Under the pieces are notes generated by a model. The model made no database searches, was not told where the DNA came from, and saw only the letters and a program-made list of their open reading frames with translations. A DNA stretch of 64,000 nt from Hydractinia symbiolongicarpus (lineage: Eukaryota; Cnidaria; Hydrozoa; Anthoathecata; Hydractiniidae), in assembly GCF_029227915.1 (NCBI RefSeq), contig NC_079876.1, positions 15,004,001 to 15,068,000 of the forward strand, written 5' to 3'. The position numbers and the translations under genes were made by a program. Shown here one piece after another: positions 1-13,600 of the stretch (position 1 is its first letter; each line of letters opens with the position of its first letter).

Positions 1-998
1 TGAATTACTCAAAATCAAACCACTTTATCTGTGTCGTTAAAGGTATTCTATCCCAAAAACAACCACTTTCTGTTTCGAAAGTAATTCTCGAAGCATTCTT
101 GAGAAAGACATTTATTGATAATTTACCAACACTGTTTCTTTATGCGTTTCGAAATTTGTCTTATTTTTGCGAAATAATGAATGTTTCGGAATAGCCGTTT
201 ATCCTTGTTTCCGATCAATAGCGTCATTTCAAACTCTTTCTCTTTTTATACCATAATCAAAACAAATCTTTTAAAACTATGCCAACGTGGCCTAATGGAT
301 AAGGCATCGGCCTCCTAAGCCAGGGATTGCGGGTTCGAATCCCGTCGGAGGTGCTCAAGTCATGTAAATTACTCAATTTCAACACTCCTTATGTGTAAAA
401 TTGAAGACGTCCTGTCCTGTAAACGGCCAACTTCTGTTTAGGCACTGAGACAATCTTGATAATGGCTCTTATTGATCATCTACCAACGCCGCTTCTTTTG
501 CACCCTTCGAAATTTGTCTCTTCTTCTGAAATCATGAATACCTTTGAATAAAGGCTTATCCTTGCTTCTGATCAATTGCAATTTTTTTAGCGATTTTTTT
601 TGTGATATGATTTAAAATATACAATGAAAACGGAACGTCCGTGTCCTAATGGACAGGACATCGGCCTCCGAAGCAGGTGAGTGCTGGTCCTAGTCGCGTC
701 GGAGGTGCTCAACTCATATGAATTACTCAAAGCCTAACCTCTTTATCGGTGTCGTTAAAGGTATCCTATCACGAAAACAACCATGTTCTGTTTCGAAAGT
801 AAGACTTCAGGCATTCTTGAGTAAGACATTTATTGATCATTTACCAACAGTGTTTCTTTATGCGTTTCAAAATTTTTCTCATGTTGTGAAATTATGGATT
901 CTTTAGAATAACCGTTTTTCCTTGTTTCCGATCAATATCCTCATTTCAAACTCTTTCTCCTTTTACAGTATAATCAAAGACATATCTTTTCAAACTAT

Positions 999-1071
999 GC
1001 CTCCGTGGCCTAATGGATAAGGCATCGGCCTCCTAAGCCGGGGATTACGGGTTCGAGTCCCATCGGAGGTG
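999..1071 (+). tRNA. tRNA-Arg (anticodon CCT), near-intact copy
   Basis: Cloverleaf by eye: acceptor GCCTCCG/CGGAGGT, D-stem GCC/GGC, anticodon stem TCGGC/GCCGG with loop CTCCTAA, T-loop TTCGAGT. One T-stem mismatch (ACGGG/CCCAT). The A-box and B-box are intact. The body closely resembles metazoan tRNA-Arg-CCT. No TTTT terminator lies close downstream. Confidence 0.65.
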
Positions 1072-1704
1072 CTCAACTCATATGAATTACTTAAAACCTA
1101 TCCTCTTTATCTGTGTCGTTAACGGCATCCTGTCCCGAAAACAACCATGATCTGTTTCGAAAGAAATAATAGAGAAATACATTCATTTATCATTTGCCAA
1201 AACTGTTTCTTGATGCGCTTCAAAATTTGTCTCATGTTGTGAAATTATGGATACTTTAGAATAACCGTTTATCCTTGTTTCGGATCAATAGATTCATTTC
1301 AAGCTCTTTCTCTTTTTACAGTATAATAAAAAACATATCTTTTAAAACTATGCCTCCCTGGCCTAATGGATAAGGCATCGGCCTCCTAAGCCGGGGATTG
1401 CGAGTCCGAGTCCCGTCGGAGGAGCTCAACTCATATGAATTACTTAAAACCTATCCTCTTTATCTGTGTCCTTAAAGGTATCCTATCACGAAAACAACCA
1501 TGTTCTGTTTCGAAAATAATACTAGAGAAATACATTTATTTATCATTAACCAAAACTGTTTCTTGATGCGCTTCGAAGTTTGTATCATGTTGCGAAATTA
1601 TGGATACTTTAGAATAACCGTTTATACTTGTTTCGGATCAATAGCCTCATTTCAAACTCTTTCTCCTTTTACAGTATAATCAAAGACATATCTTTTAAAA
1701 CTAT

Positions 1705-1777
1705 GCCACCGTGGCCTAAGGGATAAGGCATCGGCCTCCTAAGCCAGGGATTGCGGGTTCGAATTCCGTCGGAGGTG
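1705..1777 (+). tRNA. tRNA-Arg(CCT)-like, mildly degenerate
   Basis: Acceptor GCCACCG pairs with CGGAGGT with one A:A mismatch. The anticodon loop CTCCTAA is intact, and the T-loop TTCGAAT sits on a stem closed by wobble pairs. The D-loop has AAGGGATAA in place of AATGGATAA. Possibly a pseudogene. Confidence 0.45.
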
Positions 1778-3810
1778 CTCAAGTCATGTAAATTACTCAA
1801 TTTCAACACTCTTTATGTGTAAAATTGAAGACGTCCTGTCCTGTAAACGGCCAACTTCTGTTTAGGCACTGAGACAATCTTGACAATGGCTCTTATTGAT
1901 TATCTACCAACGCCGCTTCTTTTGCACCTTTCGAAATTTGTCTCATCTTCTGAAATCATGAATACCTTAGAATAAAGTCTTATTCTGCTTCTGATCAATT
2001 GAGATTTTGTTAGCTCTTGTTCTTGTAATATAATTGAAAATGTACATTTAAAACGAAGCGTCCGTGGCCTAATGGATAGGGCATCGGCTCTTAAGCAGGG
2101 AATTGCAGGTCCGAGTCGCGTCGGAGGTGCTCAACTCATATGAATTACTCAAAATCTAACCTCTTTATCTCTGTAGTTAAAGGTATCCTATCACGAAAAC
2201 AACCATGATTTGTTTCGAAAGTAATACTTGAGAAATACATTAATTTATCATTTACCAAATTACTTAAAACCTATCCTCTTTATCTGTGTCGTTAAAGGCA
2301 TCCTGTCACGAAAAGAACCATGATTTGTTTTAAAAGAAATACTTGAAGCATTCTTGAGAAATACATTTATTTATCACTTACCAAAACTGTTTCTTTATGC
2401 GTTTCAAAATTTGTCTCATGTTGTGAAATTATGGATTCTTTAGAATAACCGTTTTTCCTTGTTTCCGATCAATAGCCTCATTTCAAACTCTTTCCCTTTT
2501 CATAGTATAATCAAAAACATATCTTTTAAAACTATGCCACCGTGGCCTAATGGATAAAGCATCGGCCTCCTAAGCCGGGGATTGCGAGTCCGAGTCCCGT
2601 CACAGGTGCTCAAGTCATATGAATTACTCAAAATCTAACCTCTTTATCTATGTCGTTAAAGGCATCCTGTCCCGAAAACAACCATGTTCTGTTTCGAAAG
2701 TAATTCTCGAAGCATTCTTTAGAAAGACATTTATTGATAATTTACCAACACTGTTTCTTTATGCGTTTCAAAATTTTTCTCATGTTGTGAAATTATGGAT
2801 TCTTTAGAATAACCGTTTTTCCTTGTTTCCGATCAATAGCCTCATTTCAAACTCTTTCCCTTTTCATAGTATAATCAAAAACATATCTTTTAAAACTATG
2901 CCACCGTGGCCTAATGGATAAAGCATCGGCCTCCTAAGCCGCGGATTGCGAGACCGAGTCCCGTCACAGGTGCTCAAGTCATATGAATTACTCAAAATCT
3001 AACCTCTTTATCTATGTCGTTAACGGCATCCTGTCCCGAAAACAACCATGATCTGTTTCGAAAGAAATACTAGAGAAATACATTCATTTATCATTTGCCA
3101 AAACTGTTTCTTGATGCGCTTCAAAATTTGTCTCATGTTGTGAAATTATGGATACTTTAGAATAACCATTTATCCTTGTTTCGGATCAATAGATTCATTT
3201 CAAGCTCTTTCTCTTTTTACAGTATAATAAAATACATATCTTTTAAAACTATGCCTCCCTGGCCTAATGGATAAGGCATCGGCCTCCTAATCCGGGGATT
3301 GCTGGTCCGAGTCCCGTCAGAGGTGCTCAAGTCATATGAATTACTCAAAATCTAACCTCTTTATCTATGTCGTTAAAGGCATCCTGTCCCGAAAACAACC
3401 ATGATCTGTTTCGAAAGTAATTACTGAGAAATACATTTACCTATCATTTACCAAAATACTTAAAACCTATCTTCCTTATCTGCGTCGTTAAAGGCGTCCT
3501 TTCCCATAAAGAACCATGATCTATTTTGATAGTAATACTTGAAGCATTCATGAGAAATACATTTATTTATCACTTACCAAAATTGTTTCTTGATGCGCTT
3601 CGAAGTTTGTCTCATGTTGTGAAATTATGGATACTTTAGAATAACCGTTTATCCTTGTTTCGGATCAATAGATTCATTTCAAGCTCTTTCTCTTTTTACA
3701 GTATAATAAAAAACATATCATTTAAAATTATGCCTCCCTGGCCTAATGGATAAGGCATCGGCCTCCTAAGCCGGGGATTGCGGGTCCGAGTCCCGTCGGA
3801 GGAGCTCAAC

Positions 3811-5948
3811 TCATATGAATTACTTAAAACCTATCCTCTTTATCTGTGTCCTTAAAGGTATCCTATCCCGAAAACAACCATTTTCTGTTTCGAAAGTAAT
3901 TCTCGAAGCATTCTTGTGAAAGAAATTTATTGATAATTTACCAACACTGTTTCTTTATGCGTTTCGAAATTTGTCTTATTTTTGCAAAATAATGAATGTT
4001 TCGGAATAGCCGTTTATCCTTGTTTCCGATCAATAGCGTCATTTCAAACTCTTTCTCTTTTATACCATAATCAAAACAAATCTTTTAAAACTATGCCACC
4101 GTGGCCTAATGGATAAGGCATCGGCCTCCTAAGCCAGGGATTGCGGGTTCGAATTCCGTTGGAGGTGCTCAAGTCATGTAAATTACTCAATTTCAACACT
4201 CCTTATGTGTAAAATTGAAAACGTCCTGTCCTGTAAACGGCCAACTTCTGTTTAGGCACTGAGACAATCTTGACAATGGCTCTTATTGATCATCTACCAA
4301 CGCCGCTTCTTTTGCACCTTTCGAAATTTGTCTCATCTTCTGAAATCATGAATACCTTAGAATAAAGGCTTATCCTTGCTTCTGATCAATTGCGATTTTG
4401 TTAGCTTTTGTTCTTGTAATATAATTGAAAATATACATTTAAAACGAAGCGTCCGTGGCCTAATGGATAGGGCATCGGCTCTTAAGCAGGGGATAGCAGG
4501 TCCGAGTCGCGTCGGAGGTGCTCAACTCATATGAATTACTCAAAATCTAACCTCTTTATCTGTGTCGTTAAAGGTATCCTATCACGAAAACAACCATGAT
4601 TTGTTTTGAAAGAAATACTAGAGAAATACATTCATTTATCATTTGCCAAAACTGTTTTTTGATGCGCTTCAAAATTTGTCTCATGTTGTGAAATTATGGA
4701 TACTTTAGAATAACCGTTTATCCTTGTTTCGGATCAATAGCCTCATTTCAAACTCTTTCTCTTTTTATAGTATAACAAAAAACATATCTTTCAAAACTAT
4801 GCCTCCCTGGCCTAATGGATAAGGCATCGGCCTCCTAATCCGGGGATTGCGTATCCGAGTTCCGTTGGAGATGCTCAACTCATATGAATTACTTAAAACC
4901 TATCCTCTTTATCTGTGTCCTTAAAGGTATCCTATCCCGAAAACAACCATTTTCTGTTTCGAAAGTAATTCTCGAAGCATTCTTGTGAAAGACATTTATT
5001 GATAATTTACCAACACTGTTTCTTTATGCGTTTCGAAATTTGTCTTATTTTTGCGAAATAATGAATGTTTCGGAATAGCCGTTTATCCTTGTTTCCGATC
5101 AATAGCGTCATTTCAAACTCTTTCTCTTTTATACCATAATCAAAACAAATCTTTTAAAACTATGCCACCGTGGCCTAATGGATAAGGCATCGGCCTCCTA
5201 AGCCAGGGATTGCGGGTTCGAATTCCGTCGGAGGTGCTCAAGTCATGTAAATTACTCAATTTCAACACTCCTTATGTGTAAAATTGAAGACGTCCTGTCC
5301 TGTAAACGGCCAACTTCTGTTTAGGCACTGAGACAATCTTGACAATGGCTCTTATTGATCATCTACCAACGCCGCTTCTTTTGCACCTTTCGAAATTTGT
5401 CTCATCTTCTGAAATCATGAATACCTTAGAATAAAGGCTTATCCTTGCTTCTGATCAATTGCGATTTTGTTAGCTTTCGTTCTTGTAATATAATTGAAAA
5501 TATACATTTAAAACGAAGCGTCCGTGGCCTAATGGATAGGGCATCGGCTCTTAAGCAGGGGATAGCAGGTCCGAGTCGCGTCGGAGGTGCTCAACTCATA
5601 TGAATTACTCAAAATCTAACCTCTTTATCTGTGTCGTTAAAGGTATCCTATCACGAAAACAACCATGATTTGTTTTGAAAGAAATACTAGAGAAATACAT
5701 TCATTTATCATTTGCCAAAACTGTTTTTTGATGCGCTTCAAAATTTGTCTCATGTTGTGAAATTATGGATACTTTAGAATAACCGTTTATCCTTGTTTCG
5801 GATCAATAGCCTCATTTCAAACTCTTTCTCTTTTTATAGTATAACAAAAAACATATCTTTCAAAACTATGCCTCCCTGGCCTAATGGATAAGGCATCGGC
5901 CTCCTAATCCGGGGATTGCGTATCCGAGTTCCGTTGGAGGTGCTCAAG
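3811..5948 (+). repeat. 1069-bp higher-order repeat, two copies
   Basis: The segment starting TCATATGAATTACTT at 3811 recurs at 4880 (period 1069 bp). Each copy carries three tRNA-like cassettes in the same order with the same diagnostic changes, including the TCTTAAGC anticodon variant. The copies are nearly identical, so this block was duplicated as a unit after the cassettes diverged. Confidence 0.8.
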
Positions 5949-7065
5949 TCATATGAATTACTCAAAATCTAACCTCTTTATCTATGTCGTTAAAGGCATC
6001 CTGTCCCGAAAACAACCATGATTTGTTTCGAAAGTAATACTTGAGAAATACATTTACCTATCATTTACCAAAATACTTAAAACCTATCTTCTTTATCTGT
6101 GTCGTTAAAGGCATCCTGTCCCATAAAGAACCATGATCTGTTTTAAAAGTAATACTTGAAGCATTCTTGAGAAATACATTTATTTATCACTCACCAAAAC
6201 TGTTTCTTTATGCGCTTCGAAATTTGTCTCATGTTACGAAATAATGAATGTTTCGGAATAGCCGTTTATCCTTGTTTCCGATCAATAGCCTTATTTCAAG
6301 CTCTTTCTCTTTTTATAGTATAATAAAAAACATATCTTTTAAAACTATGCCTCCCTGGCCTAATGGATAAGGCATCGGCCTCCTAATCCGGGGATTGAGG
6401 GTCCGAGTCCCGTCGGAGATGCTCAACTCATATGAATTACTAAAAACCTATCCTCTTTATCTGTGTCCTTAAAGGTATCCTATCACGAAAACAACCATGT
6501 TCTGTTTCGAAAATAATACTAGAGAAATACATTTATTTATCATTTACCAAAACTGTTTCTTGATGCGCTTCGAAGTTTGTCCCATGTTGTGAAATTATGG
6601 ATACTTTAGAATAACCGTTTATCCTTGTTTCGGATCAATAGCCTCATTTCAAGCTCTTTCTCTTTTTACAGTATAATAAAAAACATATCTTTTAAAACTA
6701 TGCCTCCCTGGCCTAATGGATAAGGCATCGGCCTCCTAATCCGGGGATTGCTGGTCCGAGTCCCGTCAGAGGTGCTCAAGTCATATGAATTACTCAAAAT
6801 CTAACCTCTTTATCTGTGTTGTTAAAGGTATTCTATGCCGAAAACAACCATTTTCTGTTTCGAAAGTAATTCTCGAAGCATTCTTGTGAAAGACATTTAT
6901 TGATAATTTACCAACACTGTTTCTTTATGCGTTTCGAAATTTGTCTTATTTTTGCGAAATAATGAATGTTTCGGAATAGCCGTTTATCCTTGTTTCCGAT
7001 CAATAGCGTCATTTCAAACTCTTACTCTTTTTATACCATAATCAAAACAAATCTTTTAAAACTAT

Positions 7066-7138
7066 GCCACCGTGGCCTAATGGATAAGGCATCGGCCTCC
7101 TAAGCCAGGGATTGCGGGTTCGAGTTCCGTCGGAGGTG
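7066..7138 (+). tRNA. tRNA-Arg(CCT)-like copy
   Basis: Acceptor GCCACCG/CGGAGGT has one mismatch. Anticodon stem TCGGC/GCCAG, loop CTCCTAA, T-loop TTCGAGT. The copies at 4095-4167 and 5164-5236 have the same structure. The A- and B-box promoters are preserved. Function is uncertain because of the acceptor mismatch. Confidence 0.45.
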
Positions 7139-7991
7139 CTCAAGTCATGTAAATTACTCAATTTCAACACTCCTTATGTGTAAAATTGAAGACGTCCTGC
7201 CCTGTAAACGGCCAACTTCTGTTTAGGCACTGAGACAATCTTGACAATGGCTCTTATTGATCATCTACCAACGCCGCTTCTTTTCCACCTTTCGAAATTT
7301 GTCTCATCTTCTGAAATCATGAATACCTTAGAATAAAGGCTTATCCTTGCTTCTGATCAATTGCGATTTTGTTAGCTCTTGTTCTTGTAATATAATTGAA
7401 AATATACATTTAAAACGAAGCGTCCCGGGCCTATGGATAGGGCATCGGCTTTTAAGCAGGGGATAGCAGGTCCGAGTCGCGTCGGAGGTACTCAACTCAT
7501 ATGAATTACTCAAAATCTAACCTCTTTATCTGTGTTGTTATAGGAATCCTATCCCGAAAACAACCTTGTTCTGTTTCGAAAGTAATTCTCGAAGCATTTT
7601 TCAGAAAGACATTTATTGATCATTTACCAACACTGTTTCTTTATGCGTTTCAAAATTTGTCCATGTTGTGAAATTATGGATACTTTAGAATAACCGTTTA
7701 TCATTGTTTCCGATCAATAGCCTCATTTCAAACTCTTTCTTCTTTTACAGTATAATCAAAGACATATCTTTTAAAACTATGCCTCCCTGGCCTAATGGAT
7801 AAGGCATCGGCCTCCTAATCCGGGGATTGCGGGTCCGAGTTCCGTTGGAGGTGCTCAAGTCATATGAATTACTCAAAATCTAACCTCTTTATCTATGTCG
7901 TTAAAGGCATCCTGTCCCGAAAACAACCATGATTTGTTTCGAAAGTAATACTTGAGAAATACATTTACCTATCATTTACCAAAATACTTAA

Positions 7992-10597
7992 AGGTACTGT
8001 CCGATTAAAAAACAATATCTTTTCTTTTGTTTTATTAAGTATCAAAAATAACGAAGATTGCACTCTTAAACAACAAAGATTTATCCAATACTTAGCACCA
8101 TCGTTTGTTTGTTTTGATCTTGCTGCACTAGCCTACCATCTTCACGAACTTTCAAACGCGGCAAAAGGACTGGGTCAATTCATTATTCAGCACATTTTTG
8201 CTTGTGACGTAGTTACCTGACTTCTTATTAGGCGAACCCCCCCCCGACTTGCGCATCGAACGACTAAATGTTTATTTATATTTTTTTTCCTTTGATTAAA
8301 AAAGTTCTTCATGAAGATAGCAATAAATGAAAATAATTTGCAGGTTCTAGGATTTCAATTCGAGCCGGAAAGAACAGCGAATGATGAGCTAGTTCCGACT
8401 TTTCAAGACGTAGACGAACATAACATTGGAAACCTTGTTGCACCTACTCCTAAATGTGAGAGGATGCCCTCTGAAGTGTAGAATGTTTTTGCTGTCACGA
8501 GACAGACTCTCAGTCTTTTTCAGGAATATTTGAGTAGGTGTGCGATGATTCGCACGTGTAAATCAAGTAACGCGTGCGATGTAAAACGCACGTGCAAAGA
8601 ATGTTACGCCTGCGATACGGGCTCCGAGGTTATTTTTGTTGCGCATTCATTTTGCGGTAGAAAAGTGGGGGACGTTTTAAATCGTGAACCCCAAACACGA
8701 TGATCGAGCGTCTACTGGTATAGCGACTCTCTCAATCTTAACTTCCTTTTCTACATGTCCGAAATAGTATGCATGACTATACTGTCATTTTTATATTTAT
8801 TGTTTATTTTTCACAAGCAAATAGGCAAAAATATGCTTTGTTTTCAAATTAAAAAAAAATCTTTATCCACGTGGCTTAAATAAAACTTCAAAATTCATTC
8901 AAAAAGTTCAGCTACACTTTAACAAAATTTTTACAGAAAAAAATTTATACCGCCCGTGGGTTTCGGTTTTACAGGCATAAAGAAAAAATCCATTAAATTC
9001 GGACCTGCTATGGTTTCCAATTATTTTGTCAAATGAAGAAATTATCTACAATTAAATCCATGATAAAATGTCTATTCCGCCTGTAAGTGCAGTTTTGCAG
9101 ACTTGCTTCATCCGTGCTCCGTCGGCGTTCACCTCCGCATTAGTTAAGAACCGCATGGCTGGATTTCTTGTGTAAGACCTGGTTACCAACGACGAAGGGG
9201 CCAGGCAAAAGAGATTTATGTCTACGTAGTTCTTTTAACTAAGTCAGGAGTCGGTGAATTAGCTAGGATGGTCAGGTTGGCTATGAATAGGCTTGCTCGT
9301 GGATTAAAAGGACCAGGACTATTCAATAATTTCTGAGATCTAAAAGTGTCCGACCAATACGGAAATCTATCGGACGTTTTGTCTGACGACTGTCCAAAAA
9401 TTATTTCGAGGGCTGCCATCGCACGCTACATCGCACGCGACAAAATGGATTTTATAGGTTGATTTTGAAAACTCCATATTTATTTTTCAGGCGTGCGATT
9501 AATCACACGCCTGAAACGATTTAGGCGTGTGCCAGGGCGTGCGCGTGCGATCGCACGCCTCTCCTGAAAAAGACTGGACTCTATTAAATATTTTTAATTA
9601 CATGGTATAAAAGTTTCTACTCCTTCATGAGTAATTCTTAGATGCGAGTGTGATTGAGTAATATTGTAATATTTTTCAGATAAAAAATGTATTACGGAAC
9701 ACGAAGAATTCCGAGCGGTGGTTTTATTGAAGAGTACGCTGTGACCATCTTTGGTGGCACTCCATGACAGAGAGTTTCGAACGACCACCTAGTTACCAGC
9801 CCCTACTCACCTCCTTAACATCCTTTTCTTTCCTCCGTTCAGATATTTCTCTGACTTTTGGTTTTTCCTTATACGGAAGATTTTTTTTTGGATCCTTGAG
9901 CAGCAAAAAAAAATTTTATCCTGTTTTTTTCGACTGTTGTTAGTGGAATTCACAACAGCGCACCACGACATTATTCTGCCTCTCAACCTTACTGAATGTG
10001 CGATCTGAGTCTAATCTCTCTGTGGCGGGACATCTAGTGAAGAGGAAACTAATTTTTAATTATTGATTGGTTGTCTTTAGAGTAGCTGAAACAACTATGC
10101 AACCCTAAGGCTAAAGTCATATTGAACTTCAAGTTTTATTAGCGAAAGCTTCTTACTTAGGTTCGTACAGAATTAGCACAGTGTGTGTTTACCTTAAGGT
10201 CTAGACACATCTCTTGCCTTCGATTTTTTAATTCCATATGAATAATTCATAAAAAGCGGTCTTTCACAATTCAGGGGGTAAAATTACCATAATTTTTAAA
10301 CATATAATAAAATATCAGCCCTGGACCACGTTTTATCTATTTTGGGCAGTTCGGCGCGCTCCAGGTAAATACGTCACACGCGACATATTATTTCAGCCTC
10401 GCTTTAGTGCCTATCATCCGCCATCCATATAAACAATCGAAGCGAGAGACCGCATGCTTTTTTGTAAACAAGAATGAGATATTGTTCAGTTGGTGTAAGG
10501 AAAGAAAACAAATAATTATTTAATTATTTTATAGAAATTAGTTCCAAATAAGAATTTTTTGTCAAAATTTTAGTTGATTTTTAATCGGACAGTACCT
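7992..10597. mobile_element. TTAA-flanked non-autonomous DNA transposon (2.6 kb)
   Basis: It splits an array spacer. Both ends carry a 20-bp inverted repeat, AGGTACTGTCCGATTAAAAA at the left and its complement at the right. TTAA flanks it at 7988-7991 and 10598-10601, and removing the element restores the uninterrupted spacer seen in other units. TTAA duplication is typical of piggyBac and Kolobok transposons; which family this belongs to cannot be decided by eye. No open frame above 65 codons exists inside, so it is non-autonomous or an eroded copy. A second element is nested at 8511-9576. Confidence 0.8.
8511..9576. mobile_element. Nested 1066-bp element with 15-bp TIRs
   Basis: It begins CAGTCTTTTTCAGGA and ends with the exact reverse complement, flanked by GACTCT at 8505-8510 and 9577-9582 (6-bp target duplication). 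Near both ends it has clusters of short GTGCGAT/ATCGCAC inverted motifs. The CAG terminus recalls hAT-type elements, but those usually duplicate 8 bp, so the family is unassigned. No coding capacity is seen. Confidence 0.7.
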
Positions 10598-10601
10598 TTA
10601 A

Positions 10602-13600
10602 AACCTATCTTCCTTATCTGTGTCGTTAAAGGCATCCTGTCCCATAAAGAACCATGATCTGTTTTGAAAGTAATGCTTGAAGCATTCTTGAGAAATACAT
10701 TTATTTATCACTTACCAAAACTGTTTCTTTATGCGCTTCGAAATTTGTCTCATGTTACGAAATAATGAAAGTTTCGGAATAGCCGTTTATCCTTGTTTCC
10801 GATCAATAGCGTCATTTTAAACTCTTTCTCTTTTTATAGCATAATCAAAACGTATCTTTTAAAACTATGCCTCCGTGGCCTAATGGATAAGGCATCGGCC
10901 TCCTAAGCAGGGAATTGCAGGTCCGAGTCGCGTCGGAGGTGCTCAACTCATATGAATTACTCCAGATCTAACCTCTTTATCTGTGTCGTTAAAGGTATCC
11001 TATCACGAAAACAACCATGTTCCGTTTTGAAAGTAATACTTTATGCGTTTCGAAATTTGTTTTATTTTGCGAAATAATGAATGTTTCGGAATAACCGGGT
11101 GTCCGTGCTTCCGATCAATAGCCTCATTTCAAACTATTTCCCTTTTCATAGTATAATCAAAAAGATATCTTTTAAAACTATGCCACCGTGGCCTAGTGGA
11201 TAAAGCATCGGCCTCCTAAGCCGGGGATTGCGAGTCTGAATCCCGTCGGAGGTGCTCAAGTCATATGAATTACTCCCAATCTAACCTCTTTATCTGTGTT
11301 GTTAAAGGAATCCTATCCCGAAAACAACCATGTTCTGTTTCGAAAGTAATTCTCGAAGCATTTTTTAGAAAGACATTTATTGATAATTTACCAACACTGT
11401 TTCTTTATGCGTTTCAAAATTTTTCTCATGTTGTGAAATTATGGATTCTTTAGAATAACCGTTTTTCCTTGTTTCCGATCAATAGCCTCATTTCAAACTC
11501 TTTCTCCTTTTACAGTATAATCAAAGACATATCTTTTAAAACTATGCCTCCGTGGCCTAATGGATAAGGCATCGGCCTCCTAAGCCGGGGATTACGGGTT
11601 TGTGTCCTGTCGGAGGTGCTCAACTCATATGAATTACTTAAAACCTATCCTCTTTATCTGTGTCGTTAACGGCATCCTGTCCCGAAAACAACCATGATCC
11701 GTTTCGAAAGAAATACTAGAGAAATACATTCATTTATCATTTGCCAAAACTGTTTTTTGATGCGCTTCAAAATTTGTCTCATGTTGTGAAATTATAGATA
11801 CTTTAGAATAACCGTTTATCCTTGTTTCGGATCAATAGCCTCATTTCAAGCTCTTTCTCTTTTTATAGTATAATAAAAAACATATCTTTCAAAACTATGC
11901 CTCCCTGGCCTAATGGATAAGGCATCGGCCTCCTAATCCGGGGATTGCGGATCCGAGTTCCGTTGGAGGTGCTCAAGTCATATGAATTACTCAAAATCTA
12001 ACCTCTTTATCTATGTCGTTAAAGGCATCCTGTCCCGAAAACAACCATGATCTGCTTCGAAAGTAATTACTGAGAAATACATTTACCTATCATTTACTAA
12101 AATACTTAAAACCTATCTTCCTTATCTGTGTCGTTAAAGGCATCCTGTCCCATAAAAAACCATGATCTGTTTTAAAAGTAATACTTGAAGCATTCTTGAG
12201 AAATACATTTATTTAACACTTACCAAAACTGTTTCTTTATGCGCTTCGAAATTTGTCTCATGTTACGAAATAATGAAAGTTTCGGAATAGCCGTTTATCC
12301 TTGTTTCCGATCAATAGCGTCATTTTAAACTCTTTCTCTTTTTATAGCATAATCAAAGCGTATCTTTTAAAACCATGCCTCCGTGGCCTAATGGATAAGG
12401 CATCGGCCTCCTAAGCAGGGAATTGCAGGTCCGAGTCGCGTCGGAGGTGCTCAACTCATATGAATTACTCCAGATGTAACCTCTTTATCTGTGTCGTTAA
12501 AGGTATCCTATCACGAAAACAACCATGTTCCGTTTTGAGAGTAATACTTGATGCGTTTCGAAATTTGCTTTATATTGCGAAATAATGAATGTTTCGGAAT
12601 AACCGGGTGTCCGTGCTTCCGATCAATAGCCTCATTTCAAAATATTTCCCTTTTCATAGTATAATCAAAAAGATATCTTTTAAAACTATGCGACCGTGGC
12701 CTAGTGGATAAAGCATCGGCCTCCTAAGCCGGGGATTGCGAGTCCGAATCCCGTCGGAGGTGCTCAAGTCATATGAATTACTCCCAATCTAACCTCTTTA
12801 TCTGTGTTGTTAAAGGAATCCTATCCCGAAAACAACCATGTTCGGTTTCGAAAGTAATTCTCGAAGCATTTTTTAGAAAGACATTTATTGATAATTTACC
12901 AACAATGTTTCTTTATGCGTTTCAAAATTTTTCTCATGTTGTGAAATTATGGATTCTTTAGAATAACCGTTTTTCCTTGTTTCCGATCAATAGCCTCATT
13001 TCAAACTCTTTCTCCTTTTACAGTATAATCAAAGACATATCTTTTAAAACTATGCCTCCGTGGCCTAATGGATAAGGCATCGGCCTCCTAAGCCGGGGAT
13101 TACGGGTTTGAGTCCCGTCGGAGGTGCTCAACTCATATGAATTACTTAAAACCTATCCTCTTTATCTGTGTCGTTAACAGCATCCTGTCCCGAAAACAAC
13201 CATGATCCGTTTCGAAAGAAATACTAGAGAAATACATTCATTTATCATTTGCCAAAACTGTTTTTTGATGCGCTTCAAAATTTGTCTCATGTTGTGAAAT
13301 TATAGATACTTTAGAATAACCGTTTATCCTTGTTTCGGATCAATAGCCTCATTTCAAGCTCTTTCTCTTTTTATAGTATAATAAAAAACATATCTTTCAA
13401 AACTATGCCTCCCTGGCCTAATGGATAAGGCATCGGCCTCCTAATCCGGGGATTGCGGATCCGAGTTCCGTTGGAGGTGCTCAAGTCATATGAATTACTC
13501 AAAATCTAACCTCTTTATCTATGTCGTTAAAGGCATCCTGTCCCGAAAACAACCATGATCTGCTTCGAAAGTAATTACTGAGAAATACATTTACCTATCA

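Larger units (their letters stand above)
1..7991 (+). repeat. Tandem tRNA-Arg(CCT)-type array, left block
   Basis: About twenty-one tRNA-like cassettes in the same orientation, one every ~350 bp. Each is the 73-nt tRNA-like sequence plus a spacer. Two spacer types alternate: one starting TCATATGAATTACT, the other starting CATGTAAATTACTCAATTTC. Most copies have acceptor-stem or anticodon-stem mismatches and look like pseudogenes; the better ones are listed separately. No protein gene is credible here. Short open frames in the spacer recur only because the spacer recurs. Confidence 0.9.

Noticed and set aside
718-906. A recurrent 62-codon open frame starting MNYS, also at 2619, 11265, 12773, 14281, 39195 and 45491
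   Set aside because: It lies in the tRNA-array spacer and recurs because the spacer recurs. Many other units have the same frame broken, and no motif or promoter supports it.
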